Part shown: piece by piece, positions 59,701 through 64,000 of the stretch
Layout of the letters: the number at the start of each line of letters is the position of its first letter
Numbering within the stretch: position 1 is the first letter of the stretch
Assembly (NCBI RefSeq): GCF_050947875.1
Contig: NW_027460412.1
Span: 1,860,001 to 1,924,000 of the forward strand
From: Dermacentor variabilis
Lineage: Eukaryota > Arthropoda > Arachnida > Ixodida > Ixodidae
Length of the DNA stretch: 64,000 nucleotides
Reading direction: 5' to 3'
The notes under the pieces: model-generated
Database searches by the model: none
Told to the model about the DNA's origin: nothing
The model's input: the letters and a program-made list of their open reading frames with translations, nothing else
Program-made: the position numbers and the translations under genes

Positions 59701-62700
59701 CAGAAAACAACGTCCGCGTCTATCAAAAGATGCATGTGCATGCTTAAAACGCGTTTTGGCACAAATCCATGCGCGGGTGATAAAAAGAGCAGCATCGGCA
59801 TGCTTAGGGCGTCGTTTGGTAGAAATCCACGTGCGCGTTCTGCCAAAAGCACCATTTGCATGCATATCTTGTGGTTTTGCAGAAAACAACGTCCGCGTCT
59901 ATCAAAAGATGCATGACCATGCTTAAAACGCATTTTGGCACAAATCCACGCGCGGCTGCTAAAAATAGCACCATCGGCATGCTTAGCACGTCGTTTGGTA
60001 GAAATCCACGTGCGCGTTTTGCCAAAAGCACCATTTGCATATGTTGTGGTTTTGCAGAAAACAACGTCCGCGTCTATCAAAAGATGCATGTGCATGCTTA
60101 AAACGCGTTTTGGCACAAATCCATGCGCGGGTGCTAAAAAGAGCACCATCGGCATGCTTAGCACGTCGTTTGGTAGAAATCCACGTGCGCGTTCTGCCAA
60201 AAGCACCATTTGCATGCATTTCTTGTGGTTTTGCAGAAAACAACGTCCGCGTCTATCAAAAGATGCATGAGCATGCTTAAAACGCATTTTGGCACCAATC
60301 CTTGCGCGGGTGCTAAAAAGAGCAGCATCGGCATGCTTAGGACGTCGTTTGGTAGAAATGCACGTGCGCGTTCTGCCAAAAGCACCATTTGCATATGTTG
60401 TGGTTTTGCAGAAAACAACGTCCGCGTCTATCAAAAGATGCATGTGCATGCTTAAAACGCGTTTGGCACAAATCCATGCGCGGGTGCTAAAAAGAGCACC
60501 ATCGGCATGCTTAGCACGTCGTTTGGTAGAAATCCACGTGCCCGTTCTGCCAAAAGCACCATTTGCATGCATATCTTGTGGTTTTGCAGAAAACAACGTC
60601 CGCGTCTATCAAAAGATGCATGAGCATGCTTAAAACGCATTTTGGCACCAATCCGTGCGCGGGTGCTAGAAAGAGCAGCATCGGCATGCTTAGGACGTCG
60701 TTTGGTAGAAATCTACGTGCGCGTTATGCCAAAAGCACCATTTGCATGCATATCTTGTGGTTTTGCAGAAAACAACGTCCGCGTCTACCAAAAGATGCAT
60801 GTGCATGCTCAAAACGCGTTTTGGCACCAATCCGTGCGCGGGTGCTAAAAAGAGCAGCATCAGCATGCATAGGACGTCGTTTGGTAGAAATCCACGTGCG
60901 CGTTCTGCCAAAAGCACCATTTGCATGCATATCTTGTGATTTTGCAGAAAACAACGTCCGCGTCTACCAAAAGATGCATGTGGATGCTTAAAACGCGTTT
61001 TGGCACAAATCCATGCGCGGGTGCTAAAAAGAGCTGAATCGGCATGCTTAGCACGTCGTTTGGTAGAAATCCACACGCGCGTTGTGCCAAAAGCACCATT
61101 CGCATGCATATCTTGTGGTTTTGCAGAAAACAACGTCCGCGTCTACCAAAGATGCATGTGCATGCTTAAAACGCGTTTTGGCACAAATCCACGCGCGGCT
61201 GCTAAAAATAGCACCATCGGCATGCTTAGCACGTCGTTTGGTAGAAATCCGCGTGCGCGTTTTGCCAAAAGCACCATTTGCATGCATATCTTGTGGTTTT
61301 GCAGAAAACAACGTCCGCGTCTATCAAAAGATGCATGTGCATGCTTAAAACGCGTTTTGGCACAAATCCATGCGCGGGTGATAAAAAGAGCAGCATCGGC
61401 ATGCTTAGGGCGTCGTTTGGTAGAAATCCACGTGCGCGTTCTGCCAAAAGCACCATTTGCATGCATATCTTGTGGTTTTGCAGAAAACAACGTCCGCGTC
61501 TATCAAAAGATGCATGAGCATGCTTAAAACGCATTTTGGCACAAATCCACGCGCGGCTGCTAAAAATAGCACCATCGGCATGCTTAGCACGTCGTTGGGT
61601 AGAAATCCACGTGCGCGTTCTGCCAAAAGCACCATTTGCATATGTTGTGGTTTTGCAGAAAACAACGTCCTCGTCTATCAAAAGATGCATGTGCATGCTT
61701 AAAACGCGTTTTGGCACAAATCCATGCGCGGGTGCTAAAAAGAGCAGCATCGGTATGCTTAGCACGTCATTTGGTAGAAATCAACGTGCGTGTTCTGCCA
61801 AAAGCACCATTCGCATGCATATCTTGTGGTTTTGCAGAAAACAACTTCCGCGTCTACCAAAAGATGCATGAGCATGCTTAAAACGCATTTTGGCACCAAT
61901 CCGTGCGCGGGTGCTAGAAAGAGCAGCATCGGCATGCTTAGGGCGTCGTTTGGTAGAAATCTACGTGCGCGTTATGCCAAAAGCACCATTTGCATTCATA
62001 TCTTGTGGTTTTGCAGAAAACAACGTCCGCGTCTATCAAAAGATGCATGTGCATGCTTAAAACGCGTTTTGGCACAAATGCATGCGCGGGTGCTAAATAG
62101 AGCAGCATGGGCATGCTTAGCACGTCATTTGGTAGAAATCCACGTGCGTGTTCTGCCAAAAGCACCATTCGCATGCATATCTTGTGGTTTTGCAGAAAAC
62201 AACTTCCGCGTCTACCAAAAGATGCATGTGCATGCTTAAAACGTGTTTTGGCACAAATCCATGCGCGTGTGCTAAAAAGAGCAGCATCGGCATGATTAGC
62301 ACGTCATTTGGAAGAAATCCACGTGCGCGTACCGCCAAAAGCACCATTCGCATGCATATCTTGTGGTTTTGCAGAAAACAATGCCCGCGTCTACCAAAAG
62401 ATGCATGTGCATGCTTAAAACGCGTTTTGGCTGAAATCCATGCGCGGGTGCTAAAAAGAACAGCATCGGCATGCTTAGCACGTCGTTTGGTAGAAATCCA
62501 CGTGCACGTTCTGCCAAAAGCACCATTTTCATGCATATGTTGTGGTTTTGCAGAAAACAACGTCCGCGTCTACCAAAAGATGCTTGTGCATGCTCAAAAC
62601 GCGTTTTGGCACAAATCCATGCGCGGGTGCTCAAAAGAGCAGCATCGGCATGCTTAGCACGTCGTTTGGTAGAAATGCACGTGCGCATTCTGCCAAAAGC

Positions 62701-64000
62701 ACCATTAGCATGCGTATCTTGTGGTTTTGCAGAAAACAACGTCCGCGTCTACCAAAAGATGCAGGTGCATGCTGAAATCGCGTTTTGGCACCAATCCGTG
62801 CGCAGCTGCTAAAAAGAGCAGCATCGGCATGCATAGGACGTCGTTTGTTAGAAATCCACGAGGGCGTTCTGCCAAAAGCACCATTTGCATATGTTGTGGT
62901 TTTGCAGAAAACAACGTCCGCGTCTATCAAAAGATGCATGTGCATGCTTAAAACACGTTTTGGCACAAATCCATGCGCGGGTGCTAAAAAGAGCACCATC
63001 GGCATGCTTAGCACGTCGTTTGGTAGAAATCCACGTGCGCGTTCTGCCCAAAGCACCATTTGCATGCATATGTTGTGGTTTTGCAGAAAACAACGTCCGC
63101 GTCTAGCAAAAGATGCATGTGCATGCTTAAAACGCGTTTCGGCACAAATCCATGCGCGGGTGCTAAAAAGAGCTGAATCGTCATGCTTGGCACGTCGTTT
63201 GGTAGAAATCCACGCGCGTGTTGTGCCAAAAGCACCATTCGCATGCATATCTTCTGGTTTTGCAGAAAACAAAGTCCGCGTCTACCAAAAGATGCATGTG
63301 CATGCTGAAAACGCGTTTTGGCACCAATCCGTGCGCGGGTGCTAAAAAGAGCAGCATCGGCATGCTTAGGACGTCGTTTGGTAGAAATCCACGTGCGCGT
63401 TCTGCCAAAAGCACCATTTGCATATGTTGTGGTTTTGCAGAAAACAACGTCCGCGGCTATCAAAAGATGCATGTGTATGCTTAAAACGCGTTTTGGCACA
63501 AATCCATGCGCGGGTGCTAAAAAGTGCACCATCGGCATGCTTAGCACGTCGTTTGGTAGAAATCCACGTGCGCGTTCTGCCAAAAGCACCATTTGCATTT
63601 ATATCTTGTGGTTTTGCAGAAAACGTCCGCCTCTACCAAAAGATGCATGTGCATGCTTAAAACGCGTTTTGGCACAAATCCATGCGCGGGTGCTAAAAAG
63701 AGCAGCATCGGCATGCTTAGCACGTCGTTTGGTAGAAATCGACGTGCGCGTTCTGCCTAAAGCACCATTCGCATGCATATCTTGTGGTCTTGCAGAAAAC
63801 AACGTCCGCGTCTATCAAAAGATGCATATGTGGATGCTTATAACGCGCTTTGGCACAAATGCATGCGCGGTTGCTAAAAAGAGCACCATCGGCATGCTTA
63901 GCACGTCGTTTGGTAGAAATCCACGTGCGCGTTCTGCCAAAAGCACCATTTGTATGCATACCTTGTGGTTTTGCAGAAAACAACGTCCGCGTCTATCAAA
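59701..64000 (+). repeat. Terminal mixed zone; array continues beyond the window
   Basis: About 59,780-60,420 repeats 57,104-57,744 (shift 2,676 bp, 15 monomers). A monomer-1/monomer-2 pair (ATAGAGCAGCATGGG, then GATTAGCAC) sits at about 62,090-62,330. About 63,290-64,000 resembles 31,260-31,960 (shift about 32,040 bp), including CCGCGGCTATC, CATTTGCATTTATATC, AGAAAACGTCCGCC, AATCGACG, TGGTCTTGCAG and GCTTATAACGCGC. A 2-base expansion, GATGCATATGTGG, is seen at about 63,825. The last base lies inside a monomer. Confidence 0.75.

Larger units (their letters stand above)
1..64000. repeat. Tandem satellite array, 179-bp monomer, about 359 copies, both ends open
   Basis: A monomer starting GGTTTTGCAGAAAAC recurs from base 1 (1, 180, 359, 538, 717, 896, 1074 and so on) to about 63,967. 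Spacing is mostly 179 bp, with 178- and 175-bp forms. Every part of the window I read is a copy of it, and no stretch of unrelated sequence is present. All copies point the same way. A consensus has 43 C and 43 G in 179 bases, about 48% GC. Head-to-tail arrays of nucleosome-length monomers with higher-order structure are typical of eukaryotic centromeric or heterochromatic satellites; that role here is inference. I do not recognise the family. There is no flanking unique DNA, so the array is longer than this window. Confidence 0.98.

Noticed and set aside
1..64000. Hundreds of open reading frames of 60-338 codons on both strands, giving Cys-, Arg- and His-rich repetitive translations
   Set aside because: They are present in many frames of every monomer on both strands, shift frame with each 179-bp unit, and reproduce the 60-bp subunit as a 20-residue period. 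There is no codon bias, splice or initiation context, or conserved frame.
1..64000. CRISPR array
   Set aside because: Repeats are contiguous with no unique spacers, and a 179-bp unit is far too long for a CRISPR repeat; no cas genes are present.
1..64000. Ribosomal DNA spacer, tRNA or 5S arrays
   Set aside because: No conserved rRNA segments, no cloverleaf or A/B-box pairing, and no 5S internal control region were recognised in the monomer.
1..64000. Telomeric repeats or a subtelomeric boundary
   Set aside because: No short G-rich telomere motif runs; both window edges are ordinary monomers.
1..64000. Prokaryotic or phage origin of the repeats
   Set aside because: There are no genes, ribosome-binding contexts or replicon features in 64 kb, and array length and HOR structure fit eukaryotic satellite DNA.

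Overview
The whole window is the inside of one tandem satellite-DNA array. I find no gene, RNA gene, transposon, CRISPR array, promoter or other unique sequence anywhere in it. A monomer of usually 179 bp repeats head to tail, always in the same orientation. By hand count there are about 359 copies, and the array runs off both ends (base 1 starts on a monomer boundary as phased here; base 64,000 stops inside a monomer). Open reading frames on both strands are by-products of the repeat and are not annotated as genes.

The organisation is hierarchical. (1) Each 179-bp monomer is built from three diverged subunits of 60, 60 and 59 bp (called A, B and C), each beginning with GCATGC and about 62-73% identical to one another. 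(2) Monomers fall into recognisable variants: 179 bp, 178 bp, a common 175-bp form lacking one TGCA, and some with 1-3 bp losses. (3) Ordered sets of variants are reiterated as higher-order repeats (HORs). I see register shifts of 2, 3, 4, 6, 7, 8, 9, 10, 12 and 16 monomers in different zones. (4) Some multi-kilobase blocks recur over 7-12 kb. The clearest are 5.65-8.26 versus 12.96-16.11 kb, 9.64-12.34 versus 21.05-24.10 kb, and 37.7-42.6 versus 48.5-52.75 kb.

Layout: 0-3.2 kb, two copies of a 9-monomer HOR; 3.2-6.3 kb, mixed monomers with a local dimer duplication; 6.3-10.4 kb, 12- and 4-monomer duplications; 12.3-14.2 kb, copies of earlier blocks; 15.35-22.48 kb, the most regular zone, five units of an 8-monomer HOR of 1,426/1,427 bp; 22.4-31.5 kb, shuffled blocks with 3,030, 354, 1,074 and 2,139-bp shifts; 31.5-34.4 kb, a 7-monomer duplication; 33.76-38.14 kb, an apparently identical 12-monomer tandem duplication; 37.7-52.75 kb, a super-unit repeated about 10.1-10.8 kb away, enclosing a 9-monomer HOR of 1,600 bp; 53-59.7 kb, three copies of a long block; 59.7-64 kb, a mixture of the above types.

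This architecture (nucleosome-scale monomer, single orientation, HORs, no interruption) points to a eukaryotic chromosome and would suit a centromeric or other heterochromatic satellite. I do not recognise the monomer as a named family, so neither the species nor the centromeric role can be asserted. A CpG-rich, non-depleted composition (13 CpG per consensus monomer by hand count) is unusual for heavily methylated satellite DNA. Block coordinates are approximate, to within about half a monomer, because they were placed by eye from shared variants.
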